The notes under the pieces: model-generated
The model's input: only the letters and a program-made list of their open reading frames with translations
What the model was told of the DNA's origin: nothing
Databases searched by the model: none
Position numbers and translations under genes: made by a program
In this document: positions 6,603 to 15,905 of the stretch, one piece after another
Layout: each line of letters opens with the position of its first letter
Position numbering within the stretch: the stretch's first letter is position 1
Source of the DNA: Sphingosinithalassobacter tenebrarum
GTDB lineage: Bacteria; Pseudomonadota; Alphaproteobacteria; Sphingomonadales; Sphingomonadaceae
Assembly: GCF_011057975.1 (NCBI RefSeq)
Contig: NZ_CP049109.1
Span: 3,689,001-3,753,000, forward strand
Direction of reading: 5' to 3'
DNA length: 64,000 bases

Positions 6603-8459
6603 ATGCCTTTGACCCCCAGCGATTGCCCGCACGTCACGCGCGAGCAGATCGACGTGCTGCACGCCAGATATCTGGAAGAGCGCGACCGCCGGATCAAGAA
6701 GGATCACAACGACCAATATGTCGAAACCAGCGGCAAATGGGCAAAGATATATGAGGAAGACCCGTACAACCCAGTGATCCCGCGCAAGGCGATCACCGGC
6801 GAGACCGACGTCGTCATCCTCGGCGCGGGCTACTGCGGCATGATGGTCGCGACCGAGCTGAAAAAGGCCGGTTTCACCGATTTCTACAATGTCGATCACG
6901 GCGGCGATTTCGGCGGCACCTGGTATTGGAATCGCTATCCCGGCATCCAGTGCGACAATGACGCGCTCTGCTACATGCCGCTGCTCGAAGAGACCGGCTA
7001 CATGCCGTCGAAGAAATTCTGCGACGGCTACGAGATCCAGAATCACTGCCGGATCATCGCCGAAACCTTTGACCTCTATCCCCACGCCCTGTTCCACACG
7101 CTGATCAAGGAACTGCGCTGGGACCCCGAAATCAATCGCTGGCATGTCGGCACCAATCGCGGCGACGACATCAAGGCGCGGTTCGTGGTGCTGGCGATGG
7201 GCCCGCTCAACAAGCCCAAGCTGCCCGGCATTCCCGGCATCGATAGCTTCAAGGGCAAGCTCTTTCACACCGCGCGCTGGGATTATGACTATACCGGGGG
7301 CGAATGGCGCAATCCGGTGCTGAGCAAGCTCAAGGACAAGAAGGTCGCGATCGTCGGCACCGGCGCCACCGCAGTGCAGGTCGTCCCCTATCTCGGCAAG
7401 TACGCCAAGCAGGTCTATGTCATCCAGCGCACGCCCTCTTCGGTCGATGCGCGCGACAACCGGCCGACCGACCCCGAATGGTATAATTCGCAAAAGCCCG
7501 GCTGGCAGGAAGAGCGCATCCGCAACTTCCACCACGCCGCGATGGAGCGACTGGCGCCCGGCGAACCCGACATGATCCAGGACATCTGGACCGAGATCAG
7601 CCGCAATGTCGCCGCCGAGCTGGAGGCCGAAGGCTGGCCCGAAACGACTCCCGAGGAATATGCCGCGCGGCGCGAAGTGGTCGATTATCGCGTGATGGAA
7701 CGGCTGCGCCAGCGCTGCGAGGAAATCGTCGACGATCCCAACACTGCCGAGGCACTCAAGCCCTATTACCGCTTCCTGTGCAAGCGACCCTGCTCGAACG
7801 ACGATTATTATCCGACCTTCAATCGCCCGAACGTCGAACTGATCGACGTCGCCGCGACACAGGGTGTCGAGCGGATGACCGAGAAGGGCTTCGTCGCCAA
7901 CGGCAAGGAATATGAAATCGACTGCATGATCTTCGCTTCGGGATACGAAGTGACCAACGATCTCGATCGCCGCTGGGGCATCGACCGGATCGAAGGACGC
8001 GACGGCCTGTCGATCTACGACTATTGGCGCGAGGGCTTTCAGACCTTCCAGGGGATGATGGCGCATAATTTCCCCAACATGTTCTTCACCGGCTTCACGC
8101 AGGCCGGGGCGAACGCGACCAATTCGAAGACCTTCATCGATCAGGGGCGCCACATCGGCTATATCGCCAGCGAAGCGCTCAAGCGCGGCGCAGTGACGGT
8201 CGAGCCGACGCAGGAAGCGCAGGACGCCTATATCCGGCACCTGCGCTCGGTGGCGGTCGACAACTCGGAATTCGTCAACGAATGCACGCCGAGCTACTTC
8301 AACAACGAAGGCGACCAGACCAAGAAGCGCTTCATCTTCGGCGAACCGTGGGGCGAAGGCTATTACGCCTTCGAGGACATGATCGCCGCCTGGCGCAACG
8401 AAGGCGAACTCGCCGGTCTCGAACTCACCAGCGACCCCCAATTGCAGGCCGCCGAATAA
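6603..8459 (+). CDS. Baeyer-Villiger-type flavin monooxygenase
   Basis: 618 residues, a class B flavoprotein that would use FAD, NADPH and O2 to turn a ketone into an ester or lactone. An FAD Rossmann motif (LGAGYCG, residues 73-79) and an NADPH motif (VGTGATA, 251-257) flank the Baeyer-Villiger fingerprint FKGKLFHTARWD (216-227), which fits FxGxxxHxxxW(P/D) exactly. Length is at the long end of the family, with an N-terminal extension of about 65 residues as in cyclopentadecanone or steroid monooxygenases. It is the first gene of a seven-gene operon. The substrate is not determinable from sequence; a cyclic or polycyclic ketone is plausible. Confidence 0.9.
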   Translation: MPLTPSDCPHVTREQIDVLHARYLEERDRRIKKDHNDQYVETSGKWAKIYEEDPYNPVIPRKAITGETDVVILGAGYCGMMVATELKKAGFTDFYNVDHGGDFGGTWYWNRYPGIQCDNDALCYMPLLEETGYMPSKKFCDGYEIQNHCRIIAETFDLYPHALFHTLIKELRWDPEINRWHVGTNRGDDIKARFVVLAMGPLNKPKLPGIPGIDSFKGKLFHTARWDYDYTGGEWRNPVLSKLKDKKVAIVGTGATAVQVVPYLGKYAKQVYVIQRTPSSVDARDNRPTDPEWYNSQKPGWQEERIRNFHHAAMERLAPGEPDMIQDIWTEISRNVAAELEAEGWPETTPEEYAARREVVDYRVMERLRQRCEEIVDDPNTAEALKPYYRFLCKRPCSNDDYYPTFNRPNVELIDVAATQGVERMTEKGFVANGKEYEIDCMIFASGYEVTNDLDRRWGIDRIEGRDGLSIYDYWREGFQTFQGMMAHNFPNMFFTGFTQAGANATNSKTFIDQGRHIGYIASEALKRGAVTVEPTQEAQDAYIRHLRSVAVDNSEFVNECTPSYFNNEGDQTKKRFIFGEPWGEGYYAFEDMIAAWRNEGELAGLELTSDPQLQAAE

Positions 8460-8525
8460 GCGTGCGGGCGCGGCGCGGCGTGCCAGACGCCGGTCGCGCC
8501 TTCCCGCTTGGCGAAGGAGGATGCC

Positions 8526-9893
8526 ATGAACGAAGTCAAAGCTTTCCCGACGCTCTCGGAAACCCAGTCCGAAGCCGTCGTCATTCCCGTCGAAGCCTAT
8601 GTCTCGCCCGAATATGCCCGCGCCGAGCGCGACAAATTGTGGCGCAAGACCTGGCTGCAGGCCGGCCGGCTGGAGGATATCCCGAATGTCGGCGATTACA
8701 TCACCTACGACATTCTGGACGACAGCGTGCTGATCGTCCGCACCACGCCCGACGAAGTGAAGGCCTATCGCAATGTCTGCACCCATCGCGGGCGGCGGCT
8801 GGTCGACACGCCCGAGGGCATGCGCAACGCGCGCGGCAACGCACGCAAGTTCGTCTGCGGCTTCCATGCCTGGACCTTCGATATCGACGGCAGCGCCAGC
8901 GGCATCCGCCACAAGGAGGATTGGGGCGTCGGCCTCTGCTCCGAAGTGACGCGGCTGGGCGAAGTCAATCTCGACACCTGGGCGGGCTTCCTGTGGATCA
9001 ATCTCGACAAGGATGCCGAGCCGCTGCGCGACTATCTCGAGCCTGCCGCGTCCGCACTCGAGCCGTTCCAGCTCCAGAATATGCGTCCGCGCTGGCGCTG
9101 CTGGACCAAGTTCAACTGCAACTGGAAAGTCGCGCTCGAAGCGTTCAACGAAACCTATCACGTCGCGGGGACGCATCCCGAATTCAACGCGTTCGGCGAT
9201 TTCACCGGCTGGGGCCGCCAGCAGGGCCGGCACAGCCATATCGGCTATGACGCGCCCAAGGGGCTCGAGGCGAACAAGGCCAAGCTGCGCCTTGGCGCGG
9301 GCGATCCGCGCATTTCGACGGCGCAGATGCAGAAATATACCTGGGAAGGCGTCAACACCAACACGACGCAGACTTTGGTCGATGTCGCCCAGACCCTGCC
9401 CGATGTGCTGCCCGAAGGGACGCCCGCGGCCGAAGTGTCCAAATACTGGCTCGACACCGCGCGCAAGATCGACGCCGATCGCGGCGTCTTCTGGCCCGAA
9501 GTCGATGCCGAAACGGCCGGCAAGAGCGGCACTGCGTGGCAGATCTTCCCCAATCAGCAGATCGGCCACGCGGTCAACAACATGCTCTGCTATCAGGCGC
9601 GCCCGTGCGGATACGACCCCGACCAATGCTATTTCGAAGTCGCGGTCTATGAGCTCTATCCCGAAGGCGAAGCGCCCGAGACCGAATGGGCCTATGCCGA
9701 TCCGTCCGATTTCCCGCATGTTCTGAAACAGGATTTCAGCAACATGGCCGCCGTGCAGCAGGGGATGAAGATGGACGGCTATCGCGGCAACATTCCCAAT
9801 CCCAAGTCCGAAGGCGCGGTGATCAGCCTGCACCGCAATCTCGCCAATTACATGGGCACCGGCTTCCCGGTCGCGCTGGAAGAACCGAAATGA
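8526..9893 (+). CDS. Rieske oxygenase alpha subunit (first of three)
   Basis: 455 residues, starting at the ATG at 8526 with GGAGG five bases before. The Rieske [2Fe-2S] ligands are Cys85-His87 and Cys111-His114, with 23 residues between His87 and Cys111 instead of the usual 15-17. The catalytic Fe(II) site is His212 and His217 in EAFNETYHVAGTH, with Glu209 at the position of the electron-bridging Asp of naphthalene dioxygenase. No beta subunit, ferredoxin or reductase gene is nearby, so electrons must come from elsewhere. It overlaps the next gene by 4 bases and resembles it closely, indicating a tandem duplication. Confidence 0.92.
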   Translation: MNEVKAFPTLSETQSEAVVIPVEAYVSPEYARAERDKLWRKTWLQAGRLEDIPNVGDYITYDILDDSVLIVRTTPDEVKAYRNVCTHRGRRLVDTPEGMRNARGNARKFVCGFHAWTFDIDGSASGIRHKEDWGVGLCSEVTRLGEVNLDTWAGFLWINLDKDAEPLRDYLEPAASALEPFQLQNMRPRWRCWTKFNCNWKVALEAFNETYHVAGTHPEFNAFGDFTGWGRQQGRHSHIGYDAPKGLEANKAKLRLGAGDPRISTAQMQKYTWEGVNTNTTQTLVDVAQTLPDVLPEGTPAAEVSKYWLDTARKIDADRGVFWPEVDAETAGKSGTAWQIFPNQQIGHAVNNMLCYQARPCGYDPDQCYFEVAVYELYPEGEAPETEWAYADPSDFPHVLKQDFSNMAAVQQGMKMDGYRGNIPNPKSEGAVISLHRNLANYMGTGFPVALEEPK

Positions 9894-11368
9894 ACGGCCC
9901 CGTCGGCAAGGCGGTCTCGGACGATTTGTCCGAGGCCGTCACCTACCCGGTCGATGCGTTCATCAGCCGCGAATATGCGCAGGCCGAGCCCGAACGGCTC
10001 TGGTCGAAAGTGTGGCAGCAGGCCGGGCGGGTCGAGGAGCTCAAACAGGTCGGCGACTATATCACCTATAATATCTGCCACGATTCGATCCTGATCGTGC
10101 GCGATACGCCGGAGACCCTGCGCGCCTTCCACAATGTCTGTCCGCATCGCGGGCGGCGGCTCGTCGGCAATAACACCGGCGGCGGGCCGAAGACGGTGGC
10201 GCAGGATACCGGCGCGCACAGCGCGAAGGGCAATCGCCTGCGCTTCAGCTGCAACTATCACGCCTGGACCTTCGATCTGGACGGCAGCGCCGAACATATC
10301 CCCGATGCCGAGGATTGGGGCGGCATGCTCGACCATGTCTGCACCAGCCTGACGCCGGTGCAGGTCGATACCTGGGGCGGCTGGATCTGGATCAACATGG
10401 ATATGGAGGCGGGGCCGCTGCGCGAATGGCTCGAGCCTGCCGCCAGCCTGCTCGATCCGTTCCAGTTCGAGGCGATGCGCTATCGCTTCCGCCAATGGGG
10501 CATTTTCGACTGCAACTGGAAAGTCGCGCTCGAGGCCTTTCTCGAAGCCTATCATGTCCAGGGGACGCATCCCCAGCTGATGAAATATGGCGACTTCTAT
10601 TCGTTCAGCCGCGTCATCGGGATGCACAGCCAGACCGGGTTCGACAGCAAGGAAAAGCGCGAGGCTTCGGCTGCCGCGACCAGCGTCCATCGTGCCGCGG
10701 GCGAGGACGATCCGCGCTACACCATCGCGAAGATGCAGGCCGAATTCTGGGAAACCATCGGCGGCAGCACCACCGAAACGCTGGTGAAGGCGGCACAGCG
10801 GCTGCCGGAGGAACTGCCCGAAGGCACGCCCGCCGCCGAGGTGCATCGCCACTGGCTCGAATCCGCCCGCCGCGACGATGCCGCGCGCGGCGTCGACTGG
10901 CCTGAAATCAGCGACAGGGAAATGGCGGCGGCCGGACTCGCGGTCGCGCTCTTCCCGAACATGAACCTGATCCCCGGGCCGACCTTCTCGCTATATTATC
11001 GCGTCCGCCCGTACGGTACCGATCCTGACAAATGCATCTTCGAAGCCGTCGCGCTCGATCGCTTTCCCGAAGGGGAAGAACCCGAGACCGAATGGACCTA
11101 TGCCGAACAAGATCTGTCGCAATGGCCGCACGTCATCGCGCAGGACATTTCGAACATGGTCGAAGTGCAGCGCGGCTATAAGTCGCAGGGGTTCAAGGGC
11201 AACTTGCCCAATCCCTGGCAGGAACGGAAAGTCACCAATCTCCACCGCAATCTCGCCCGTTATATGGACGCCGGGGCGCCGACGCCGATCCCGGGACCAA
11301 GTGACGCTACGGAACACTCCCGATTGAGCGAAATCAAAGAGGGTGCGCAAAATGCTGAGCATAGTTAG
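9890..11368 (+). CDS. Rieske oxygenase alpha subunit (second of three)
   Basis: 492 residues, paralogous to the upstream gene, with ATG overlapping its stop. Rieske ligands are Cys84-His86 and Cys121-His124, separated by 34 residues, far longer than usual because of a Gly/Thr/Lys-rich insertion (about residues 93-117). Catalytic-domain ligands His222 and His227 sit in EAFLEAYHVQGTH, with Glu219 at the bridging position. The C terminus again ends in IPNPW/LHRNLARYMD-like sequence shared with the first copy. It may form a hetero-oligomer with its neighbour or act on the next intermediate; neither can be settled from sequence. Confidence 0.92.
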   Translation: MNGPVGKAVSDDLSEAVTYPVDAFISREYAQAEPERLWSKVWQQAGRVEELKQVGDYITYNICHDSILIVRDTPETLRAFHNVCPHRGRRLVGNNTGGGPKTVAQDTGAHSAKGNRLRFSCNYHAWTFDLDGSAEHIPDAEDWGGMLDHVCTSLTPVQVDTWGGWIWINMDMEAGPLREWLEPAASLLDPFQFEAMRYRFRQWGIFDCNWKVALEAFLEAYHVQGTHPQLMKYGDFYSFSRVIGMHSQTGFDSKEKREASAAATSVHRAAGEDDPRYTIAKMQAEFWETIGGSTTETLVKAAQRLPEELPEGTPAAEVHRHWLESARRDDAARGVDWPEISDREMAAAGLAVALFPNMNLIPGPTFSLYYRVRPYGTDPDKCIFEAVALDRFPEGEEPETEWTYAEQDLSQWPHVIAQDISNMVEVQRGYKSQGFKGNLPNPWQERKVTNLHRNLARYMDAGAPTPIPGPSDATEHSRLSEIKEGAQNAEHS

Positions 11369-11413
11369 CATCTGAGTCGGGAATGGGCCGGCTCAAATGG
11401 AGAGGAGCCACCC

Positions 11414-12259
11414 ATGACCGTCACCACGCGGACCCGCCTGAAGGCCGAGCCGATCAAGGAAAAGATCGGCAGCCGCATATCGAATACCAAGGAAGAATTG
11501 CTCTCGGGCGATCTGACCGACGAAATCAACGAACTGCTCGAAGCGCGCGGCGTACTGGTTTTCAAGAAGATCGGTTTCACCGACGAGGAACAGATCCAGT
11601 TCACCAATCTGCTCGGCGGCAACGCCACCGAGATCGGCGTCAAGGGCGGCGCGGTCTTTTCCATCTCGCTCGACGAGAAGGAAAACGACAAGAGCACGAT
11701 CGAATATCTCAAGGGCTCGCTGTTCTGGCATATCGACGGTTCGATGAACCCGGTGCCGATCCGCGGATCGGTGCTGTCGTCGAAAGTGCTGCCCACCTGG
11801 GGCGGCAACACCGAATTCGCCAATTGCTACGCCGCGTACGACGATCTGCCCGAGGAGAAGAAGGCCGAGATCGACGATCTGCGCGTCAAGCACAGCATGT
11901 GGGTCTCACAGCTCTATCACTGCCCCGAACCGACGCTCGCGCAGCTTGAGGACTGGCAAGAAAAGGGTTCGGCCGAACTACCGCTCGTCTGGCACCATAA
12001 ATCGGGCCACAAGTCGCTCGTTCTGGGCAACACCGCGCACAAGGTTCTGGGCAAGAGCGACGAGGAAAGCGCGCGCATCCTGCACGGCCTGCGGGAACAC
12101 GCGACCAGCGAACCCTACACTTACGCCCATGAGTGGGAAGTCGGCGACGCGGTGATGTGGGACAATACCGGCACGCTGCACCGCGCCCGCCCCTACGATC
12201 CCGATTGCGGGCGTCTTCTCCGCCGTACGATCCTGCTGGGCGACGAGCCCTTTTCCTGA
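11414..12259 (+). CDS. TauD/TfdA-family Fe(II)/2-oxoglutarate-dependent dioxygenase
   Basis: 281 residues with a GGAG ribosome site before the ATG. The Fe(II) facial triad is His106-X-Asp108 in LFWHIDGS and His256 in TLHRARPYD, and the 2-oxoglutarate-binding arginine is Arg270 or Arg271. The order and the length match the TfdA/TauD family, which hydroxylates substrates next to ether, sulfonate or carboxyl groups. Its position between Rieske genes indicates a step in the same pathway. Substrate is unknown. Confidence 0.88.
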   Translation: MTVTTRTRLKAEPIKEKIGSRISNTKEELLSGDLTDEINELLEARGVLVFKKIGFTDEEQIQFTNLLGGNATEIGVKGGAVFSISLDEKENDKSTIEYLKGSLFWHIDGSMNPVPIRGSVLSSKVLPTWGGNTEFANCYAAYDDLPEEKKAEIDDLRVKHSMWVSQLYHCPEPTLAQLEDWQEKGSAELPLVWHHKSGHKSLVLGNTAHKVLGKSDEESARILHGLREHATSEPYTYAHEWEVGDAVMWDNTGTLHRARPYDPDCGRLLRRTILLGDEPFS

Positions 12260-12287
12260 TCGCGGCTGACTGGAGAGGAACAAGATC

Positions 12288-13694
12288 ATGGCTGATTACG
12301 ACGCAAAGGAAGCGCTGGCCGCCGTCAACCCGTTCGCGGTTCGCGATCCCGCGATGGTGCCCGCTTCGCGCTATTACGATCCCGCCTTCTACGCGCTCGA
12401 GAACGAGCATCTCTGGCCGCATGTCTGGCAAATGGCGTGCCGGCTCGAGCAGATCCCCAATGTCGGCGACTGGGTGGAATATACCAATGTCGGCAAATCG
12501 GTGATCGTCGTCCGCACCAAGAGCGGTGTGAAGGCCTATCACAATCATTGCCGCCATCGCGGCGTGCCGCTGACCGAAGGCGGTCACGGCAATTGCAAGA
12601 CCAAGGGCTTTATCTGCCCGTTCCACGGCTGGCGCTGGAACATGGATGGCGAAAACACCTTCGTCTATGGTCGCCAGCTGTTCGAGGAGGACAAGCTCGA
12701 CCCCGCCGAACTCGCGCTGCGCGAAGTGCGCGTCGAAACCTGGGGCGGCTGCGCCTTCATCAATCACGACAAGGATGCGCCTTCGTTCCGCGAGAGCATG
12801 GGCGATGTTCTGCCCGCGCTCGAAGCGCGCGGCATGGACAAGCTGCGCGTCGAATGGTGGTTCGCTACCGAGCTGCCCGCCAACTGGAAGATCGCGATGG
12901 AAGCCTTCATGGAAGGCTATCACGTGATGAAGACGCACCCGCAGCTCCAGCACGCCCAGCCGAGCCTGTATAATGCGCGCTACGGCAACGATACCGGCGG
13001 GCTGGGTCCGCTGATCAATCCCAATCTCGATACCAAAGGCAATATCGCCGAGGCCATCGAGACGATGGAATTGCTCAACGAAGGCATGTCGGGCCTGGTC
13101 CACGCCAAGGAAGTGGCGATCGCCAAGCAGTTCGCCGATGTCGATCTGCCCGAGGACCCCCAGCAGGGCGTGATGGCCTGGTACGGCATGGTAATGACCG
13201 CCATCACCGAGCAGCTTCGCGCCAAGGGCGAGGATGTTCCCGATGTCGCCAAGGTGATGGTCGAGCATCCGGTGGAAGCGGTGACCTACCTCTTCCCCAA
13301 TTATTTCCTGCTCACCTATTTCACCTCGATGGCGTCGTATCGCATCCGCCCGACCGGGCCGGAGACGTGCCGCTTCGAAATCTGGTCGCTGACGCAATAT
13401 CCCGAAGGCGAGGAGCCCGAGGTTCCGCAGGAGCCGACCGTGCTGCCCTATGACAGCCAGGATTTCCCGATGATCCCGCGTCAGGATTATTCGAACATCC
13501 CGCTGCAGCAGAAAGGCCTGCACTCGACCGGCTTCGATTTCATGCGGCTGGCCAAGAGCGTCGAGGGGCTGATCTCCAACTATCAGCGCCTGATCGACGG
13601 ATACATCGCCGGCGCCGAGCCGGAGAAGCTCGCCGCCGCCACCCGCAAGCTGGGTGGCAATTTCGACGGCAAGATATTCGATCTCGACCTTTAA
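12288..13694 (+). CDS. Rieske oxygenase alpha subunit (third of three)
   Basis: 468 residues, more distant from the other two. Rieske ligands are Cys88-His90 and Cys110-His113 with a 19-residue spacing, close to the normal range. The catalytic ligands His212 and His217 are in EAFMEGYHVMKTH, again with Glu209 at the bridging position. The C-terminal half has a region (about residues 245-320) with many Glu and Met residues not seen in the first two. Its own GGAG ribosome site and a 28-base gap keep it in the operon. No partner subunit or electron donor is encoded nearby. Confidence 0.92.
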   Translation: MADYDAKEALAAVNPFAVRDPAMVPASRYYDPAFYALENEHLWPHVWQMACRLEQIPNVGDWVEYTNVGKSVIVVRTKSGVKAYHNHCRHRGVPLTEGGHGNCKTKGFICPFHGWRWNMDGENTFVYGRQLFEEDKLDPAELALREVRVETWGGCAFINHDKDAPSFRESMGDVLPALEARGMDKLRVEWWFATELPANWKIAMEAFMEGYHVMKTHPQLQHAQPSLYNARYGNDTGGLGPLINPNLDTKGNIAEAIETMELLNEGMSGLVHAKEVAIAKQFADVDLPEDPQQGVMAWYGMVMTAITEQLRAKGEDVPDVAKVMVEHPVEAVTYLFPNYFLLTYFTSMASYRIRPTGPETCRFEIWSLTQYPEGEEPEVPQEPTVLPYDSQDFPMIPRQDYSNIPLQQKGLHSTGFDFMRLAKSVEGLISNYQRLIDGYIAGAEPEKLAAATRKLGGNFDGKIFDLDL

Positions 13695-13723
13695 CCCCCG
13701 CTGTTCCTGGAGAGGAATTGAAC

Positions 13724-15052
13724 ATGCAAAAGAATGACATGATCGTGATCAGCACCGACGATCACATTTGCGAACCGCCGACCCTGTTCGACAACCAGCT
13801 TTCGGGCGAACTGCTCGAAAGCGCGCCCAAGCTGCGCGTCGATCCGCGCGGCAAGAATTACTGGGAATATCAGGGCAATATCCGCCCGTCAGTCGGCCTC
13901 AACGCCGTCGTCGGCCGTCCGTTCGAGGAATATGGCATGGAGCCGACGTCGCTCGACCAGCTGCGCGACGGCTGCTGGAGCGTCGATGCGCGCATCGACG
14001 ACATGGACGTCAACGGCATTGCCGCCTCGATGTGCTTCGGCAATTCGATCGGCTTCGACGGGCAGACCTTTCACAAGGCGCCCGACAAGAAGCTCGCGCT
14101 GCGCCACATGCAGGCCTATAACGACTGGCATTACGACGAATGGTGCATGGCCTATCCGGGCCGCTTCATCCCGCTCGGCATCCTGCCGACCTGGGACGCG
14201 CAAGCCGCCGTCGACGAAGTCCATCGCCTTGCGAAAAAGGGCTTTCACTGCGTCTCGATGAACGAGAACCCGACGGTGCAGGGCCTGCCGAGCATCCACA
14301 ATCCCTATTGGGACCCGATCTACAAGGCGATCGTCGAGAACGACATGACGATCGCGCTGCACATCGGCTCCGGCAACCCGGCGCCGCACGCGTCGGAGGA
14401 AACCCCGATCGAGGCATGGATCTCCACCATGCCGCTCTCGGTCGCGCAGGGCGTGTCGGACTGGCTGCAGCTCGAGGAACTGCACCAATATCCCGACATG
14501 CGGATCATCGTCTCCGAAGGCTCGATCGGCTGGGTGCCGTATCTGATGGAACGCGCCGACTTCTCCAACTGGCGCCACAAGGCGTGGACCAAGTCGCGCT
14601 TCCAGGACATCAAGCCGAGCGAGCTGATGAAGCGCCACTTCGCGCATTGCTTCCTCTGGGACCCCTATGGCCTCAAGAACCTGAGCGAGATCGGCGAGGA
14701 TAATGTCACCTATGAAGTCGATTATCCGCATTCGGACGCGCTGTGGCCCGACGCCGCCGAACTGCTCTGGGAGCAGGTCAAGGGTCTCACCGACGAGCAG
14801 ATCGACAAGGTGACGCACCTCAACGCGATCAAGTGGCTGCGCCACGACGCGATGTTCGAGCACAACAAGCGCGAGGACCTGACCGTCGGCGCCTGCCATG
14901 CCCGCGCCAAGGCCAAGGGCGTCGACACCGCGCCGAAATCCTCGGGCGGCGCCGTGCCGATGACCGAGGATCGTCCGGTCACGTCGGGTGACGTGATGCA
15001 GATGTTCCGCGACCATGCGGAACGCCGCGCCAAGGAGATGGCGGAGGCCTGA
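13724..15052 (+). CDS. Amidohydrolase-family metal-dependent hydrolase/decarboxylase
   Basis: 442 residues starting at the ATG at 13724, which has AGAGG eight bases before. The N terminus reads STDDHICEPP, the D-x-H-type metal motif of the amidohydrolase-2 (ACMSD/LigW-like) family, and a TIM-barrel pattern follows: FIPLGILPTWD, then MTIALHIGSGN and the late VDYPHSDALWP acid motif. This family often cleaves C-C or C-N bonds, for example decarboxylation or ring-fission-product hydrolysis, so it likely acts after the oxygenases. The exact reaction is unknown. Confidence 0.87.
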   Translation: MQKNDMIVISTDDHICEPPTLFDNQLSGELLESAPKLRVDPRGKNYWEYQGNIRPSVGLNAVVGRPFEEYGMEPTSLDQLRDGCWSVDARIDDMDVNGIAASMCFGNSIGFDGQTFHKAPDKKLALRHMQAYNDWHYDEWCMAYPGRFIPLGILPTWDAQAAVDEVHRLAKKGFHCVSMNENPTVQGLPSIHNPYWDPIYKAIVENDMTIALHIGSGNPAPHASEETPIEAWISTMPLSVAQGVSDWLQLEELHQYPDMRIIVSEGSIGWVPYLMERADFSNWRHKAWTKSRFQDIKPSELMKRHFAHCFLWDPYGLKNLSEIGEDNVTYEVDYPHSDALWPDAAELLWEQVKGLTDEQIDKVTHLNAIKWLRHDAMFEHNKREDLTVGACHARAKAKGVDTAPKSSGGAVPMTEDRPVTSGDVMQMFRDHAERRAKEMAEA

Positions 15053-15083
15053 GGCCTCCGCCACCGGATTGCAGGAGATTCCG

Positions 15084-15905
15084 ATGAACGGATTTTCTTT
15101 CGACGCGATCGCTGCCGATTACCATTGGCAGCTTTCGCTGATCACCTTGGTGTCGATCTTCGTGGTGAATTTCATCGCCAAGAAGATCGCGGTAGCGCTG
15201 GTGCCGACGCTGCGCGAGGCGCGGGCCGCCAATCATGAAGCCTATGCGACGAAGATGCAGAAGGCCTCCTATGCGGCCAACCAGAAATGGAACCGCAAAT
15301 GGGGCGTCGTCTTCTTCGCGGTGATCTTCGGGCTGATCATTCCCTTCTGCGTCACTGTCGAAGCACAGCCCTGGTGGCGCTATCTGGTCGACATGTTCGT
15401 CATCCTGATGGTGTACGACTTCTTCTACTATCTCGCCCATCGATTCCTCTTCCACGATGAAGGCTTTTTCGGCGGGCCGCTGCTGTGGGTGCATGCCGTG
15501 CATCACCGCCAGCACAATCCCTGCCGCGGCGATTCGAGCTTCATCCATCCGATCGAAGTGGCGCTCGGTCTGTCTCTCTATGTCGGCACGGTGTTCCTGC
15601 TGTCGCGCTTCATGGGCGACTTCCATGTCGTGACGATCGTGATCACCTGGATCGCCTTTTCGGAGATCAATCTGCACAATCACGATCTGTGGACCGCGGA
15701 CAAATTCCCGTTCCGCTATGCGAACACGATGGCGAAGATGCATCACAACCATCATGCCCGCTTCACCGGGGGCAATTTCGCCACGATATCGCTGTTCTAC
15801 GACTGGCTGTTCGGCACGCTCGACTATGGCGACAAGCCGCGCAAGGCCGGCAGCGTGAAACGCCGCCGCAAGGCGCAGGTCAGTCCTCAGAACGGCGCTT
15901 CCTGA
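15084..15905 (+). CDS. Sterol desaturase / fatty acid hydroxylase family membrane protein
   Basis: 273 residues with a start supported by GGAG eight bases upstream. Membrane helices are seen around residues 17-37, 74-92, 102-118 and 158-194. The eight-histidine di-iron cluster is present: His119-x4-His124, His137-x2-His140-His141, His198/His200, and HHNHH at 220-224. These proteins hydroxylate or desaturate lipid-like substrates. As the last gene of the operon it is followed by a palindromic terminator-like element. It suggests that the pathway substrate is hydrophobic or polycyclic, but that is inference. Confidence 0.88.
   Translation: MNGFSFDAIAADYHWQLSLITLVSIFVVNFIAKKIAVALVPTLREARAANHEAYATKMQKASYAANQKWNRKWGVVFFAVIFGLIIPFCVTVEAQPWWRYLVDMFVILMVYDFFYYLAHRFLFHDEGFFGGPLLWVHAVHHRQHNPCRGDSSFIHPIEVALGLSLYVGTVFLLSRFMGDFHVVTIVITWIAFSEINLHNHDLWTADKFPFRYANTMAKMHHNHHARFTGGNFATISLFYDWLFGTLDYGDKPRKAGSVKRRRKAQVSPQNGAS

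Noticed and set aside
6579..9833. A 1084-codon open frame antisense to the monooxygenase and first Rieske genes
   Set aside because: It mirrors GC-rich codon positions of the real genes, has no ribosome site, no domain features, and the opposite strand carries clear enzyme motifs.
11886..13523. A 545-codon open frame antisense to the third Rieske gene
   Set aside because: Same reason: a shadow of high-GC coding sequence, with no motifs and no start signal.
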